In this document: positions 63,428 through 64,000 of the stretch, one piece after another
Layout of the letters: each line of letters opens with the position of its first letter
How positions within the stretch are numbered: the stretch's first letter is position 1
Origin: Streptomyces radiopugnans
GTDB lineage: Bacteria > Actinomycetota > Actinomycetes > Streptomycetales > Streptomycetaceae
Reading direction: 5' to 3'
NCBI RefSeq assembly: GCF_900110735.1
Contig: NZ_FOET01000008.1
Location: 124,001 to 188,000 of the forward strand
DNA: 64,000 nucleotides
Position numbers and translations under genes: made by a program
The notes under the pieces: model-generated
Database searches by the model: none
Told to the model about the DNA's origin: nothing
The model's input: the letters and a program-made list of their open reading frames with translations, nothing else

Positions 63428-64000
63428 CTACTTGCGGTTGTACAGGCGCATGGTGGCCGTTCCGAAGACGGCCACCAGCGCCGCGCCCCACCCCAGCGAC
63501 CAGGCGATCTCGGTGGCGGGCCAGTCGCCGGCCATCAGGCCGCGCACCGCCGAGGCCAGATGGGTCACGGGGCTGTTGTTGACGAAGGCCTGGAGCCAGC
63601 CGGGCATGGTGGCCGGGTCGACGAAGACGTTGCTGAGGAACGTCAGCGGGAAGATCACCATCATGCTGACGCCCATCACCGACTTCTCGGTGCGCAGCAT
63701 CAGGCCGAACATCGTCCAGATCCACGAGAAGGCGAACGCGAAGACGATCAGCAGCGCCACCCCGGCCACCACCCCGGTGACGCCGCCGGCCGGGCGGAAG
63801 CCCAGCACCAGGCCCAGGGCCAGCATCACCGCGCAGGCGATCGTGTAGCGCAGCATGTCGCCGAGCAGGTAGCCGACCATCGCCGAGGGGCGCCAGATCG
63901 GCAGGGTGCGGAACCGGTCGAAGACGCCCTTGGCGATGTCGATGTTGACCGCCACCCCGGTGTACATCGTGATCATCACGATGTTCATCACCAGGATGCC
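63428..64000 (-). CDS. ABC-2 type permease, DrrB-like, C-terminal part
   Basis: About 190 residues up to the window edge; the N-terminal part is outside. ITMYTGVAVNIDIAKGVFDRFRTLPIWRPSAMVG (read in parts), the helices AVMLALGLVLGF and VVAGVALLIVFAFAFSWIWTMFG, MVIFPLTFLSNVFVDPATMP and PVTHLASAVRGLM match daunorubicin-resistance type DrrB permeases. These export drugs or lipids with a DrrA-like ATPase, expected just upstream beyond the window. Confidence 0.88.
   Translation of the reverse strand, partial: GILVMNIVMITMYTGVAVNIDIAKGVFDRFRTLPIWRPSAMVGYLLGDMLRYTIACAVMLALGLVLGFRPAGGVTGVVAGVALLIVFAFAFSWIWTMFGLMLRTEKSVMGVSMMVIFPLTFLSNVFVDPATMPGWLQAFVNNSPVTHLASAVRGLMAGDWPATEIAWSLGWGAALVAVFGTATMRLYNRK

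Overview
The window is chromosomal DNA of a Streptomyces species or a very close relative. Base composition is uniformly GC-rich with third-position bias and frequent GTG starts. The families present are typical of the genus: DUF397/XRE pairs, a Rok7B7-like ROK regulator, XylFGH and NgcEFG sugar importers, coproporphyrin-dependent haem genes, a streptogrisin-type protease, a polymorphic RHS protein and a DmdR1/DtxR-type iron box. From memory, the gene order follows the S. coelicolor region from about SCO6060 down to SCO5998, with insertions. I see no rRNA, tRNA, CRISPR array or intact IS element.

Layout. 1-7.7 kb: msrB (cut by the window edge), murC, a stress-type conserved protein, a RibD-C reductase divergent from zapE, a PhoX-like Tat phosphatase, and an acetyltransferase/siderophore-interacting pair diverging from a perfect iron box. 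7.8-13.4 kb: a degenerate NodB lipoprotein, a small zinc ribbon, a Pth2-like protein, a BCCT transporter, and a DUF692 (MNIO) enzyme with an overlapping partner gene. 13.4-18.5 kb: a regulatory island with two near-duplicate XRE-DUF397 pairs, a coiled-coil protein between them, an RsbW-like ATPase and a lipoprotein. 18.7-24.9 kb: a four-gene overlapping operon that ends in a 1580-residue RHS protein with a C-terminal ADP-ribosyltransferase-like tip and a presumed immunity gene, both visibly lower in GC.

25-42.7 kb is mostly core metabolism: an unknown ORF, a GH11 xylanase, hemQ-hemY, a DUF4349 lipoprotein, hemE divergent from a DUF3000 gene, an atypical response regulator, a ribonuclease D, a DUF4190 protein, fadA-fadB, a NYN/PIN-like protein, a membrane glycosyltransferase and dxs. 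42.9-51.6 kb is a sugar-import block: xylFGH, its ROK regulator and ngcEFG, all on the minus strand. 52-56.7 kb: aconitase divergent from an HTH-MurA fusion, each preceded by the same ATCTC-N6-GAGAT palindrome. 56.8-64 kb: secreted and lipoproteins, a protease-CAP fusion, an OmpR-type two-component system, a secreted Pro-rich protein and the 3' part of a DrrB-like permease.

The genes work together in a few clear units: iron-responsive siderophore handling; haem synthesis (HemE, HemY, HemQ); fatty-acid beta-oxidation (FadA, FadB); and import and control of xylan- and chitin-derived sugars, which the secreted xylanase could partly supply. The best candidate for a distinctive system is the RHS toxin operon. 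Next are the duplicated XRE/DUF397 circuit with its shared CCGTACAA operator triad, the MNIO gene pair and the protease-CAP fusion. Many genes lack a Shine-Dalgarno sequence but have a TANNNT-like box 6-7 nt before the start codon, which suggests leaderless transcripts.
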